From Euptelea pleiosperma (taxonomy: Eukaryota > Streptophyta > Magnoliopsida > Ranunculales > Eupteleaceae), in contig CM068548.1 of assembly GCA_035048495.1 (NCBI GenBank), positions 15,055,464-15,119,463 on the forward strand: a DNA stretch of 64,000 bases, in the 5' to 3' direction. Numbering within the stretch: the stretch's first letter is position 1; every line of letters starts with the position of its first letter. The translations under genes and the position numbers were made by a program. Shown here in pieces: positions 1 to 11,100 of this stretch. Below the pieces are notes generated by a model. The model searched no databases, was not told the origin of the DNA, and saw nothing but the letters and a program-made list of their open reading frames with translations.

Positions 1-126
1 AAAATTTCATAATAAATTAAAGGACGTAGATGACGAACGGGATGCTCCAAAGAAAATGTATTCGCAGCAGAATGGACAGCAAGTCGACGAACCTTGGTTG
101 GGGTTGAACTAGATGTAGAAGAATTT
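1..126 (-). pseudogene. CNL resistance-gene relic (start of LRR), cut by window edge
   Basis: The segment matches, on the minus strand, the start of the LRR region of the intact CNL genes in this window (the piece around TPTKVRRLAVHSAA). The same relic occurs at 20329-20455, so the two belong to one duplicated block. Homology stops near 126, where a T-rich tract (170-200) follows. No NB-ARC sequence is attached. It is a fragment and not an expressed receptor by itself; more of it may lie left of the window. Confidence 0.7.
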
Positions 127-263
127 TCACCAGGACGTGGGTGCCCGTAGAGCGATCCCTCATTTTTTCTTCTCTTTTTTTTTTCTTTTTTTTTTTTTTC
201 GGTAAGCAACTCATTTTCTTTTAAAAGACCAATTTATCCTTTCCTATAGGTTATTTTAACCGG

Positions 264-860
264 TTTGATTAGTTGCAAGGATCGGGGGACAACCATTTTG
301 GCGGACCCACATAGAATGTCGCCAAATGTCACTGAGCTTTTAGAGGTGTCAGCCCAAAAATGGCCGCGGCTAATAGTCCCTCCAAATCCACAACAAAAAG
401 GACCGCCTATTTTTCCGTATAACTTTTTTTTTGTGCAACAAAACTTGGTAATGCGGCCGCCACTAACAGCTCCGTTGCTAGAGCTTTTAGCGGTGTCAGC
501 CCAAAAATGGTAATGCGCTAATAGTCCTTCCAAATCCACAACAAAAAAGGTTGTGGCTAATAGTGCTTTTAGCAGCGGAAAAATCACTTTCAGCGGCAGT
601 CTCTGGCCGCCGCTAAAACTTCTATTAATAGCGGCCAAACTGCTGACCACAGCTAATGACACTTATAGCGACGGCCAAATTGCTGACCGCCACTACACTA
701 CTATTAGTGCTGTTAATGAATCAGGGTTGAACCGAAACTGATCTAATAGCTTACCGGGTTACGATTTCTAGGTCCAGACCCGATGCAATAAGCTATCGGA
801 ACTTATTGGATTGGACCGTGTCTACCTAATATTGAGTTGGTTTGATTGAAAAAAGTATTA
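264..860. mobile_element. CACTA-like subterminal repeat segment
   Basis: The segment has repeated short units such as GGCCGCGGCTAATAG and GCTTTTAGCGG, partly inverted (GCGGCCGC, GCCGCCGCTAAAA). Related segments lie at 36126-36480 and 49235-49560; the former begins with CACTACAAGAAAA, the classic CACTA (En/Spm) terminus. I see no transposase and no matching second terminus, so this looks like a truncated or non-autonomous piece. It is missing from the otherwise parallel block at 20.57 kb. Confidence 0.5.
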
Positions 861-2490
861 AATTTGACTTACAGAAAATAAAAGTTAGAGGAATTCTCAA
901 GTCGAATAACAAATTGTAAAAAAATTTATCAACATATACATAATTCTTGACCTCGGAAGTGTCCTAGGTGAGACCCATTAAATAGTGGTGCCAACCTTCC
1001 GAGACGGCCGAATTGAAAAAATCTATGATACAGAATTCTGTAAATCCCTCAAAATGCTACTCTTTCGGGCCCGCTGACCCCATGAATGTTTGGTTCATCT
1101 CTTCGTCAAACAACCCACCCAAAGGAGCCTGGTTGGTGACTTGACTTATTACAGTGTTATTCGAGCACATTTTCATCATGGGCTTGGAACCCATCTATGG
1201 GCCTAATCATCAAGCCGATGATGAAAAAGTGACCGAATCCAATGGCTAGAAATCACAAATGAGGCTGCTTTTAATGTACAAGTCCACCAAGGTGTGGGCC
1301 AAACATTCATGCTCCAGTGACCCCTGAAATAAGGTGTCACGTGGCATTTTAAGGGGCTATTGTATCAAACTTTTGATACAGAACTCTGTATCATAGAACT
1401 CAGCCTCTGCAAAATTTGCTGATAATGTGCTTATAATATATCAGTATCCCAATGGCACAAGGACCCACCATGATAAATCTGAACCGTCCCTTCAGATAAC
1501 AAATAAATAAACATGATTTCCATACACAAAATAGTAAAGAAAATAAATATAATTAACCCACCATTAATTAATTCTCAAACATTATGAAAATGATTCACAC
1601 TCTACAGCACGAAATAGCATACATGGATCATGGTCACTAGACCATAAAGTTCCAGATTCAATACAGCTTGAACCAATCACAAGCAACACAAGATAATCTA
1701 CTCTAAAGCATTATCTAAAACACATGAAAATCCACAAGCGCAAGCTTACATTGAATGGTGGGTTCCGAACCAACTCCTTCGGCACGAGCAATCTCTCTTT
1801 CGCCTTTGTTGCTACCACAAATACAAGTTACTTATCATCAATTAACGGACAATGACACCCATGCAAGGTTTAAAATATCATTCCGTTTCATTGTGTCTTG
1901 GTAAGCTAACAGACCAAGACCAATCGACCGAGACGAAACGAGACAGAATAAGACAATGAAAAATAAAATATATGTACTGATAAGGTTAAACTATATTTAA
2001 TATGTAATTAAATTATAAAATTATTTTTTAGCTTTAATATATGTTATAAAATTACATATATCATGAAAATAAGGTTATAAACCAATTTTAGTACTTAGAT
2101 TAAATTGTTGGTATGAGACAGAATTCTCCTATGTATCAGTTCGATACCTTATACCCACTCTTATAGGCCTCAATAAAGAAGGGCCCAGATCTTATCCCCC
2201 AACTGCAAATGCTTTGTCGGAGAGTGTCTTGGGCACGGACCCACTAGTCTGTATAACAAGTGAGCAGTTGTTTCCACATTTATACCCCCTCTTATAGGCT
2301 TCAACAAAGAAGGACTGAGCTCAGTCCTTATCCCCCAAATGCCCGGTGAATCTCAGCCACTTACACCTGATTTTGGCAAGTACTTTGTTGGGGAGTGCCG
2401 AGGGCACGGGCCACCCACTAGTACCTTATAAAGAATGGAAAAACAAACAAAAAATGAAACTAGAGTAAAAGAAAAGAGAAGAAAAACTCA
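861..2490. repeat. Duplicated 3' flank of a CNL unit
   Basis: This non-coding sequence recurs with the same order downstream of the other CNL copies: 20592-21784, 36580-38022 and 49970-51442, and partly 7640-8070 and 34960-35220. It contains a repeated GATACAGAACTCTGTATCA palindrome (near 1377) and the conserved exon-like block at 1750-1811. No protein-coding gene is visible. Confidence 0.75.
1750..1811 (-). other. Conserved 62-bp exon-like block (CNL unit 1)
   Basis: On the minus strand the block is preceded by a pyrimidine/T-rich stretch ending GTAG and followed by GTAAGC, giving acceptor and donor consensus on both sides. Equivalent 61-62 bp blocks lie 0.2-0.7 kb downstream of the other CNL copies. 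It could be a 3' (UTR or terminal coding) exon of the CNL transcript, because the CNL stop region itself overlaps a GTGAGT donor-like sequence. This is inference only. Confidence 0.4.
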
Positions 2491-3300
2491 CTAGTATATG
2501 ATTTCGAGGGAAGGCACGTGTGCGACCTTATACCAATCTTCTCCCACATTTTCTTGGACCCTAGCCATGAATTCATTTGGCATATCAATAAGCTCCAATT
2601 GTTGGAGGGTGGTAAGATGTCGCAATCCATCTAGAACCATCTTCAAATTTGGAACAGTGCGAAGCGTCAGCAGTGTAAGATTGGGTAACGCTCCTTCCTC
2701 CACTCTCCATTCCTCAAACCCCTTGAAGCACTCAAACGACAAGTGTTGAAGTTGAGGAAACGCTCCAGCAAGGCAAACAATTTCCCTTGCTTCGGTTGAA
2801 GAATATGCCATCATAAGATACTCCAGGTTTGGCAGCATTCCTAGCGTCGGGAACAGATCTTCCACTAGTTTGCTAGAACAAAATACAAGCTTGGTCATAT
2901 AGGGTGGGAATTCATGCGGGTGAGGTAGCTTCTGGATCCGCACTCCTATCAATTCCAATTTGTAGAGATTGATGTGATTCGAAAAAATCATCAATCTTTC
3001 TATTGGATTCTCAAATAGTTCTTCTTCTGAACACAACCTTAAGGATTCAAGGCGATCCAATTTGGAAATCCACCCAGCTAATCCCTCTACATGCGACTCT
3101 AAATCACCCACTACACACAATTTTATAAGGTTAGCAAACTTGTCCCACCCATCCTTCACCTGGCTTTTCTTGTCTATACGTAGCCCCCATAGTGTCTGAA
3201 GGTTCCTTGTTAAAGAGTCAGATGAACCATCTCCCCTGCTTCTTGGTGGATCCAGCTTCAGTGTACCTTCGATATCTGCCAAATACAAATATCGTAGTAT
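2491..3300 (-). pseudogene. CNL relic: LRR C-terminal portion only
   Basis: The segment encodes about 265 residues matching the LRR end of the intact CNLs: RYLYLADIEGTLKLDPPRSR, GDGSSDSLTRNLQTLWGLR, the NPIERLMIF and GAFPQLQHLSF stretches, and the terminal VGEDWYKVAHVPSLEIIY. The coiled coil, the NB-ARC domain and the first LRRs are missing. At about 3298 the CNL homology ends abruptly inside half of a palindromic MITE, so the first 18 residues of the open frame (MAHCCRTMTVWMFVLSIL) are MITE-derived. The stop is TAG one codon before the usual position. It is a non-functional remnant, though it could be a sequence donor for conversion of neighbours: its PNLKMV...LRHLTTLQ block is also found in the 51443-54214 gene. 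Confidence 0.85.
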
Positions 3301-3400
3301 GGATAGGACAAACATCCATACGGTCATAGTCCTGCAACAGTGTGCCACATGGCTTATAATGTGTCACTGTCATTTTATATCTGTCAACGTAGCCCGACCC
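3299..3400. mobile_element. Right half of palindromic MITE (MULE-like family)
   Basis: The segment carries AAACATCCATACGGTCA and GTGTGCCACATGGCTTATA and ends in CCCGACCC. A complete relative lies at 12192-12589. Here the left half is absent and the CNL relic is joined instead. Confidence 0.6.
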
Positions 3401-3771
3401 TAATATTTTGCACTAAAACAAATGCTTAGAGTAGGTAGTATAAGTACAATACAACCAAAACTACATGATATTTTCCTTAAATCTAAGTAATATAAATAAC
3501 ACTAATAATTTTTAAAAAAGTTTTCTCATTTATCAAGGTCTCCAAATGTGTAGGAATTTGTGAATTTTTTTTAAAAAAAATTTTAGCATAAAAATTGATT
3601 ACATATATTATTAATAAAAAATATTTTAAATTTTTAAAACAATAATAGTTTTATCCATAAGATTTTTTGAAAATTTTAAAATTACGGAGTTGATTCAGAT
3701 TATTGAATATTTTGTCTTCTTTTTTCGTGACCTTTTGAAAACACCGTGATTTGAAATGTGGTTTTTTTCAA

Positions 3772-4115
3772 GGGTCGGGCTCAAGGGACCCCCTTTTTTT
3801 ACCCCCATCTTGGCGGACCCACTTGGAAGATGAATCAATGGCTAATTTTTGCTGGGAATGATAACCTCACCCTAAAGATCACCCCAACAAAAAATCAGCC
3901 CATTCTGAAATTTCTAACCCCATCAAATATGGTTTTCAAGTTCCACGGTAAAAATCGACGGCCCATAATTCTTCGGCTTCTAAATGATTTAAATTTTTGT
4001 GAGGATGATCTCCTCACCATAGAGATCATCCCCACCAAAATTCAGTCATTGATTCATCTTCTACGTGGGTACGTCAAGATGGGGGTAAAAAATGGGGGTC
4101 CCTTGAGCCCTACCC
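3772..4115. mobile_element. Foldback MITE with 9-bp target duplication (MULE-like)
   Basis: The element begins GGGTCGGGCTCAAGGGACCC and ends with its complement (GGGTCCCTTGAGCCCTACCC). The inverted arms run about 90 bp and include GAAGATGAATCAATGG and its complement. It is flanked by perfect 9-bp direct repeats TTTTTTCAA (3763-3771 and 4116-4124). A 9-bp duplication is typical of Mutator-like elements. It has no coding capacity. Confidence 0.8.
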
Positions 4116-4295
4116 TTTTTTCAATAGTTATCAAAATTCTTATAACACAAATTTCAAAGACAGTTACATGACTCAATAGACTAGCACACAAATTTTAAAG
4201 AGCATCCAATGAAGTGGACCTTAGAATCAGATGCTACATTATTGTAGAGGGGAAAACTAAAATTTTTCAAAAGGATATGATCTAAAAGCGCCATA

Positions 4296-5090
4296 TCCCC
4301 AATCGATTGGACACAGCCCAATCGATTGAAGACTCTGTGTAATCGATTGGAAGCTATGAGGCACAAACTCATTTTAGCCCAATCGATTGGAGACTCTGAA
4401 ATCGATTGGAGTCTTCGGAACAGAAACTTATCAGAGTTAAATACAACCCTTCTATGCTTTATCTAAATACACACAGAGACACAGAGTGACACAATCTTAG
4501 AGAGAGAGAAGAAAATGTTATATTTATTAGAGTGTCCATTCAAAGAGCAAAAAGCTTGTTTTCTATTCACATCTTGTGAGCTTGTTCTCTTCTTGATCAA
4601 AGCTAATAACTTGATCCTTTCATCAGTTTAGGTCTTCCACTTCTATATTCGACCTAGTAGCCTGAATGTACCAGTGTGACTCAACACCATTTGAGTAACT
4701 CAGGGTTCAGAGTGTACTGAATCCTTCACCTTCTGCAAAGGTGGAAGTGTTGAGAATTAAGATCGGAGGAGCCGATCGATGGTAGGTTTAGGGTGTACCA
4801 AACTGAACAAGCAGACAAGGCTTCTTGACTGGAAGGGCGCGCGTAGATTCGTAGCATTGATTCAGAGGACGTAGACCCATCGGCAGTAGGCCTTAGCTAA
4901 GGTTGGAAGTTGTATTTGCAACGGTGCTGCGTAGGTAACCTTTGTTTCGTTGAACTTTTCAGTTAGTGATACTTTCAGTCTGGACGTGGTCCCGTGGTTT
5001 TTCCTTGGCTAAAGTTTCCACGTAAAAATCTCTTGTCTTATGTGATTGTTTGTTTGTATTTCGTAATCTTTTCTGATTAGATCAAACAAC
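4296..5090. mobile_element. Copia-type LTR-like sequence
   Basis: The segment has a cluster of ATCGATTGG motifs at about 4299-4410, then a stretch ending CCCGTGGTTTTTCC and CCACGTAAAAATCTCTTGT, which resembles the 3' part of 5' LTRs of plant Copia elements. No primer-binding site or gag-pol frame can be seen. The boundaries are approximate. Confidence 0.45.
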
Positions 5091-5811
5091 GAAAAGAAAA
5101 TATACCACGGAGGTATATTCGATTTGAGTCGGTTGTGATAATGATGTCCGCAGATCGCCACACTCCCAAGGCTCCAATTGCCACCGAAATAAATCACCAT
5201 TGCTGTCGTCGCTCCATCTTTAGCCACCCTCTTCTCGGGTGGAACCCTTATCTTTGGTTTTGAGAAATCCTCACTTCCAAAACCATATCTTCTTCTTTCA
5301 TTTGCCGTTTTGAAAAAAAAATGATCCAGTCAAAAAAAAAAAATTTGCTTGTGGACTTTTACAACCCAAGCTTGTGTGAGGTCCAGAAGAGGCCCACACC
5401 CTTCATCAGTCAGGCACAAAAAGATGCCTACTGTCTTCATGTGCGGTCCAGAAGAGGCTCGCACTTTATTGCTTGAGGTCTCATAGAACCCAAACCTGTG
5501 AGGCAAACAGATGCCCACACACATCTTGGCCAACTACGGCCATTTATCCGAATTAAAATCCGACGAGTTTCGGTCTAGCTTAAACCGAAGTTTTCTTGGG
5601 ACAAGATCCCATGTGATCATCATGGAAACACTCAGCTGGCAACCATCTTCATTCACTAGTGAGCACAGACTTCAAGGAGATGCAATCATCAAGGCGACTT
5701 TCAATGGTGATATATAATATCCTTCAACGGCACTCAATCTTCAAGGCATTGGATTTCGGCAAACTCACGATGATCGTCGATCTCCGATCCCAATGAATTT
5801 GAGGGGGAATG
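5091..5811 (+). mobile_element. Internal non-coding remnant of an LTR element, ending in a polypurine tract
   Basis: No conserved reading frame is present; the small open frames are not protein-like. The segment ends with the purine-rich GAATTTGAGGGGGAA immediately before TGTTA, the normal arrangement of a polypurine tract before a 3' LTR. A deleted Copia element is the simplest reading. Confidence 0.45.
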
Positions 5812-6060
5812 TTAAAGAATATAGTGTCTGAGATACACCATATCACTATTGGTGTATCTCATCATCACAAAATTAGAATAATATCTTAGAATTTGATTTT
5901 ATATTCTTAGGATTTGATTAAACACTTAAGTTTAGCAATAAACCCTAAAATTCTTCACTTACTACCACCGTCATACTAGAGATTTCTTTGACCAACATTC
6001 TCATCTCAATTTAATTTCTTGAATATTTTATTCTTTTTCTATTATTTTCTAGAGTCTTCA
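5812..6060 (+). mobile_element. Probable 3' LTR of a Copia-like element
   Basis: It starts TGTTA after a polypurine tract and contains a 12-13 bp hairpin (TGAGATACACCA...TTGGTGTATCTCA, 5828-5860). A plausible end is AGAGTCTTCA near 6060. The end point is uncertain, and no matching 5' LTR of the same sequence is visible in the window. Confidence 0.45.
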
Positions 6061-6092
6061 AACCGACTTGATCATAGTCGGTGTTGTTCTTC

Positions 6093-6160
6093 AATAGCCC
6101 ACACCGAGTAGTAAATTTCCTTTGTGAACGAGCAAGTCAGCAAGTATCTCTACCACCACA
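6093..6160 (-). pseudogene. Very short CNL N-terminal relic
   Basis: Minus-strand translation gives VVEILADLLVHKGNLLLGVG, clearly the Rx-type coiled-coil start of the intact CNLs (VVEKLADLLVHEANLLLGLS in the gene at 8191-11238). Only about 65 bp survive, abutting unrelated sequence on both sides. Confidence 0.65.
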
Positions 6161-6280
6161 AGGCATCCCACTTTAAGGCAAAATGACAGAAAATGCAGAC
6201 ATTTGAAAATTTTATAGTGAAACTCTTTCAACAAAAAGATATCCATTATGGTAATGACCAGTGCGATCCCTTTACATTTA

Positions 6281-7204
6281 CTATGGAGGCGCCATGGGTT
6301 CTTTAGCATTTGTCACGGATACATTTGTAGCTCGACGTGACTCCTTTGTTACTCCGTAATAGACTGCTTTACTGCCCAGAAACATGATAAATTTCCGGCC
6401 AAAGTTTGATCCTCCAACAATGTATGTCCCTTGGATCCGACCATCTTCCAGCTGCTTCTTCTCAGGGTTACTCCCACCTGACAGAGGCTCCAGTTGTTTG
6501 TCTGAGACCCGGTCAGGTTGGGGCTGGTCCACCTGTTTTTCCTCCTAGTGCCTCTCAGGGGGGTTTTGTCTTTCCTTTTTTCAGCTAAGAAAGATTGACC
6601 TTCGGAGACTTTCTTACACTTCCCAATAGGGACCGTCTCCATTGTCATCTGTTTGTATAAATCCATCATAAGCTTCATCTTTTTTCGAATTTCACTAGCT
6701 GCTTTGCTATTCCGAAAGTCAAGGGTCCGGAGAATCTCCATGAAGTAGGGTCGAAGATCTTTAACGATCGCACGGATCTTAAAGTAGTGGGAGTTCTAGA
6801 TATCAACATTATCAATCTTACTCTTCTTGTTTTGAGGAGGAAGAAGAGTAGCGGCAGGAGGAGGAACGACGGCAAGAGGAGGAGGAGGAGGAGGAGTAGA
6901 AGCAGGAGTTGTAACAGGAGCATAAGTAAGAACATGAGGAGCAATGGCAAGAGGAGCAGCGACAGGTGCAGGAGGAACAGCGGCAGGAACAAGAGGAGCA
7001 GCGACAAGAACAGGAGGAGCAGCGACAGGAGCAGAGACAGGAGCAGGAGGAACAGCGGCAAGAGCAGGAGGGGCCGCGGCAGGAGCAACAGGAGGAGGAA
7101 GAGCAGAAGCAGGAGCAAGAGCTTGGGGAGGGAGGCTTTGTGCTATGTTTGGAGGTTTTGGGATTTGGGGGGGTTGAGCTTGAAACAGATTTTGCCTCTT
7201 CCAT
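6281..7204 (-). pseudogene. Degenerate gene with Ala/Pro-rich N-terminus, unidentified
   Basis: Reading the minus strand from 7204 gives MEEAKSVSSSTP. A 7-base G run on the plus strand (7167-7173) then breaks the frame. In the neighbouring frame an Ala/Pro/Val-rich tract (about 7140-6850) runs straight into a structured stretch (KIRAIVKDLRPYFMEILRT, then SEIRKKMKLMMDLYKQM). A second shift near 6540 leads to a stretch containing GRIQGTYIVGGSNFG and SKAVYYGVTKES, ending at a stop at 6281. The order and the non-repetitive parts look like a real protein, but I do not recognise the family. Alternatives are a pseudogene, a gene with an unseen intron, or sequencing errors. It sits among mobile-element debris, so it may be a captured gene. 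Confidence 0.5.
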
Positions 7205-7209
7205 GAAAG

Positions 7210-7640
7210 AGTGTTAGCAACATCTTTATTATTTTAGGTTTTCTACTTGTCGATATATTGTTAATTTTCCATTTATGTAAGGAATCTAGTTCTTTTTCTC
7301 AATAAAAACGACGTGCCAACTAAGGATCGTTGCCATTTTTGGATACCAATAGCTAGACAGTAATGAATGTGGTATAATAGCTGGCATTTAGAATAAAAAA
7401 AACTAGTGAATAGACTTAGTTGACATTAGAGGCAAAACATTAAACTTTTGCCTTGTGAGACTAAATAAGGGCATGTTTGGTAAGCCACCGTGGGGGGGAA
7501 AATAAAATATTTGCGTTAATATTCGCCCGGGCCTGTTTGGCCCTGCGAGAAATTTTTGAAGCGGGGAAATTTAGAAGCAATCCTGCGCCCAATCATATTG
7601 CACCAAGTACACCAAGGCTAACCTAGCGCCCAATCATATC
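7210..7640. other. Intergenic sequence with no recognisable gene
   Basis: AT-rich sequence. The stretch GGCATGTTTGGTAAGCCACC near 7471 resembles the outer end of the hAT-like MITE seen at 54959-55238, but I could not find the other end. Nothing else is visible. Confidence 0.4.
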
Positions 7641-8190
7641 ACAGTTTAAGAATCAAGAGAGAGAATGACTATATTCCCAACCCAATCAACTAAATCCAAA
7701 TGGCACAAGGACCCACCACGATAAATCTGATCCGTCCCTTCAGAGTACAAATAAATAAACATGCACGAGTTCCACACCCAAACCATGAACTCTCAAATAT
7801 TATGAAAATGTTTACAGCACGAATTAAATACAACTTGAGCTCATCACAAGCAACACACGATAATCCATTAAAGCATTATCTAAAGCACATGAAAATCTAC
7901 AAGCACACGAACTTACATTCAATGATCGGTTCCGAATCAACTCCTTCACCTCGAGCAATCTCTCATTTCCTTCGCTGCTACCACAAATACGAGTTACTTA
8001 GCATCAATAAACAACGGAGTTCACTTTTGATCACTTGTTTTAGTGACCCATCTCAATTACTTAAAAGTCTGTAAGCTTGACAAATACCCATGACAGCCCT
8101 GACAACACTCTTTTTTTAAAAAGTTTAAATTTCAAAATTTTAAAAACATGGTTTGTCATGTGTACAGATTTTAGTGATTTAGATGGATCA
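7640..8190. repeat. 3' flank of CNL gene 8191-11238 with exon-like block
   Basis: This shares its order with the other CNL downstream regions (a stretch reading CACAAGGACCCACC then CCGTCCCTTCAGA). It includes a 61-bp exon-like block at 7917-7977, bounded on the minus strand by GTAG and GTAAGT. That block is one base shorter than the 62-bp blocks of the other units. Confidence 0.65.
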
Positions 8191-11100
8191 CTAAAACAAG
8201 TGACCAAAAATGGTGATGCTCGTGACCATCTGATCTCTCGACTTTTTTTTCAAGGAACCTTTGTCTAAATTGTTCTCAACTTTTAAGATCAAATAAAAAA
8301 AGGTGAAAAAGAAATGTTCAAGGGTTGTGTTGCAGTCGACACAATATGAAACTCCTTTTAAGAACAGGGTTCGAGTTCTGAAAAACAATAACATAAAAAA
8401 ATTTGAAAAACAAACTATGAAACCAGAGTAAAAGAAAAGAGATGAAAAACTGACCAGTACTATATCTTCAGCCGGTGCACCTTCGTCCTTAGACCAATCT
8501 TCTCCCACATTTTCTTGGTACCTAGCCATGAATTCGTTGGGCATTTGACTAAGGGTCAATATTTGGAGGCTGGTAACGTGCCACAATCCATCCGGAACCA
8601 TTTTCAAATTTCGACATCCTTGAAGCAGTAGCTCTCTAAGATTTGGTAACGCTCCTTCCTCCACTCTCCATTCCTCAAACCCGTTCTCCACTTTCCATTC
8701 CTCAAGCCCGTTGAGGTACACAAGCGTCATTTCTTGAAGTTGAGGAAACGCTCCAGCATGGCAAACAATTTCCCTTGCTTCAATTGAACACCTATTTATC
8801 TCAAGAAACTTCAGGTTTAGCAGCATTCCTAGTGTTGGTAACGGATCTTCCACTAGTTCGCTCCAATAAAATCGAAGCCTGGTCATATATTTTGGGAATT
8901 CAAGGGGGTGAGGTAGCTTGTTTATCCGTACTCCACGCAAATCTAATTTGTAGAGATTGATGTGATTCATCGAAAAAATCATCAATCTTTCTATTGGATT
9001 CTCAAATACTTTCTTTTCTGACGTCAACAACAAGTTTTCAAGGAGGTCCAATTTAGCAATCCACCCTGCTAATGCCTCTTCTTGTGACTCCAAATCACCC
9101 ACTACCATCAACTTTATAAGGTTAGTGTACTTGTCCCACCCATCCTTCACACGACTCTTCTCGTCTATAGTTATCCCCCATAGTATCTGAAGGTTCCTCG
9201 TTAAAGAGTAAGAGGAACCATCTCCCATTGGTCTTGGTGGATCCAGCTTCAGTGGACGTATCTTACAATCCAAATACAAGTGTCGTAGTTGGTGCATCTC
9301 CGATATCACACTCCGGTCACATTCTATTGTTGACCATTTCAAATCTAGTGTCTGTAGATTTCGAAGGTTTGCCGCGAATGATGAAAACAGTTTTCCTTCA
9401 CAATTTCTTAACCGCAAGTACCTCAAATATATTAATTTCCCAATTGCCTCAGGTAATTTACGATAACTGAAATCAATGGAATAACCTATATCAAGAACCC
9501 TAAGCATTCCAAAAAAGCCCCTATTATTAAAGTTGCCATAAAGATATCCATGATCCAACCAATCAGAATAAAAAAAAGAACGTACGTGGTGAAGGGAATG
9601 CTCCGTAGAAAATCTATCGGCAGCAGAATGAACAGCAAGTCGACGAACCTTGGTTGGAGTTAGAGTAGATGTAGAACTTGCATCAGGATGAATTTGGAAA
9701 AGCTTAACTTCTTTAGCTTTTGATATTGATACATCTCTCAAAAGATCATGGATACGGCACTTTTTAACACTCTGAGATGGCCTTCTGTCTACTACTTGAA
9801 CCATGCATCTGTCAATTAACTCTTCTAGGTACTCCTCTCCAGTGACCTCAGTTATTTGGTCACCTCGCTGTTGCACAAATCCCTCTGATATCCACAACCG
9901 AATCAACCTCCTTGCAGAGATTTTGGAGTCTTCAGGGAAAAGGCCTAGATATAGGAAGCACGGTTTCAAGTAGGGAGGTAAGTCGTAGTAGCTCAAAGCT
10001 AAGATTTCTGAGCATTGTGTTTGGTCTTGATTGAGCTGCCAATTTAGGCGCTCAAGTACTTTTGACCACTCACTAATGCTCTCAGATTTCCGAGATAAAA
10101 AACCTCCCAATACTACGATTGCAAGAGGTAACCCCCCACACTTCTTCACAATTTTTTTTCCAACTTCCTCCAACTGAATCGGAGGAACGTAATTCCTAAC
10201 ACTATTGTTTTCTTTTACTGCAAATACTTTTTTTGAAAATAAGGCCCAACTATCATCATCACTTAGAGGTTGTAGTTCATGAATGGGGCTTACCGAACCA
10301 GCGTACATGGCTACCTCCTTGTTGCGAGTAGTGAGTACAACTCTACTCCCCTTCAAGTTGTTAGGAAAAATTGCTTTGATACGATCCCAGGCATCGAATT
10401 CCCAAATGTCGTCCATGACTACAATATAACTCCGCTCTTGCAAGAAAGCAGAGACCTTCTCCTCTAGGTCTTCTTCAGTCATGTAGTGTGAGTCCTGACG
10501 TTCAAGACCCGTGACCTTCTTCGCTATGTCCTGCAAAAGCTCTTTGATTTTATACACTTGAGATACAGAAATCCAAGCATGACAATCAAATTGCTTCTTA
10601 ATTGCATCACTATTAAAAACCTTCTTAGCAAGTGTGGTTTTGCCTAAGCCCCCCATACCCACGATAGAAATCACAGAGCGTCGTGGGTTCTCCTCAGTCA
10701 ATCGTTCTTCCAATTCATTTGCAACTTTCTCTAGGCCAACAATATCAACAGCATCTTCGTGATGAGGAGAAGTTCGTCTCCAATTGCGAAATCGTTCACT
10801 TGCAGAGCTTGACCCTTCTTCCCTTACTCCTCCAATATCTTCAATGCCGTAAGTTAATCTCCTCAGAGAGATATCGGAGATCTTTTGCTTGATCTGCTGA
10901 ATCTGCTTGGCAATCTTACAGCGGGCGATTAAGTTGTTGAAGATGAAAGCATACCTCTTTACAAGGCCCCTCCTCTTTTGTTGCGCTTGTAGGAGGATGA
11001 AAGTTTCGATGACGTCCTCTGCGTCATAAGCAACATCTCTGATGTCCGCTACCCAGTTCTTGATTCTTGCATTTCCTCCTTGTTTCTCGTCTGCATCTTT

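Larger units (their letters stand above)
3299..4295. repeat. Segmental duplication, copy 1 (partner 12480-13487)
   Basis: About 1 kb is nearly identical to 12480-13487, including an AT-rich stretch and the nested 344-bp MITE with its target duplication. The similarity ends at about 4295, where an LTR-like sequence begins in this copy only. Confidence 0.8.

Noticed and set aside
3758..4171. Open frames of 80-137 codons across the foldback MITE (also 13117-13359 and 42692-43123)
   Set aside because: They fall inside palindromic non-coding elements and change with each copy; no codon-level conservation.
6675..7217. Several long open frames rich in Leu, Ser/Cys, Arg or Ala/Gln over the same stretch
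   Set aside because: They are alternative frames of a GC-rich GCN/GGA repeat. Only the minus-strand Ala/Pro frame continues into non-repetitive protein-like sequence.
8368..8381. GGGTTCGAGTTCTG as a tRNA box B
   Set aside because: No box A or arms; paralogous flanks show it is part of a CNL 3' flank.
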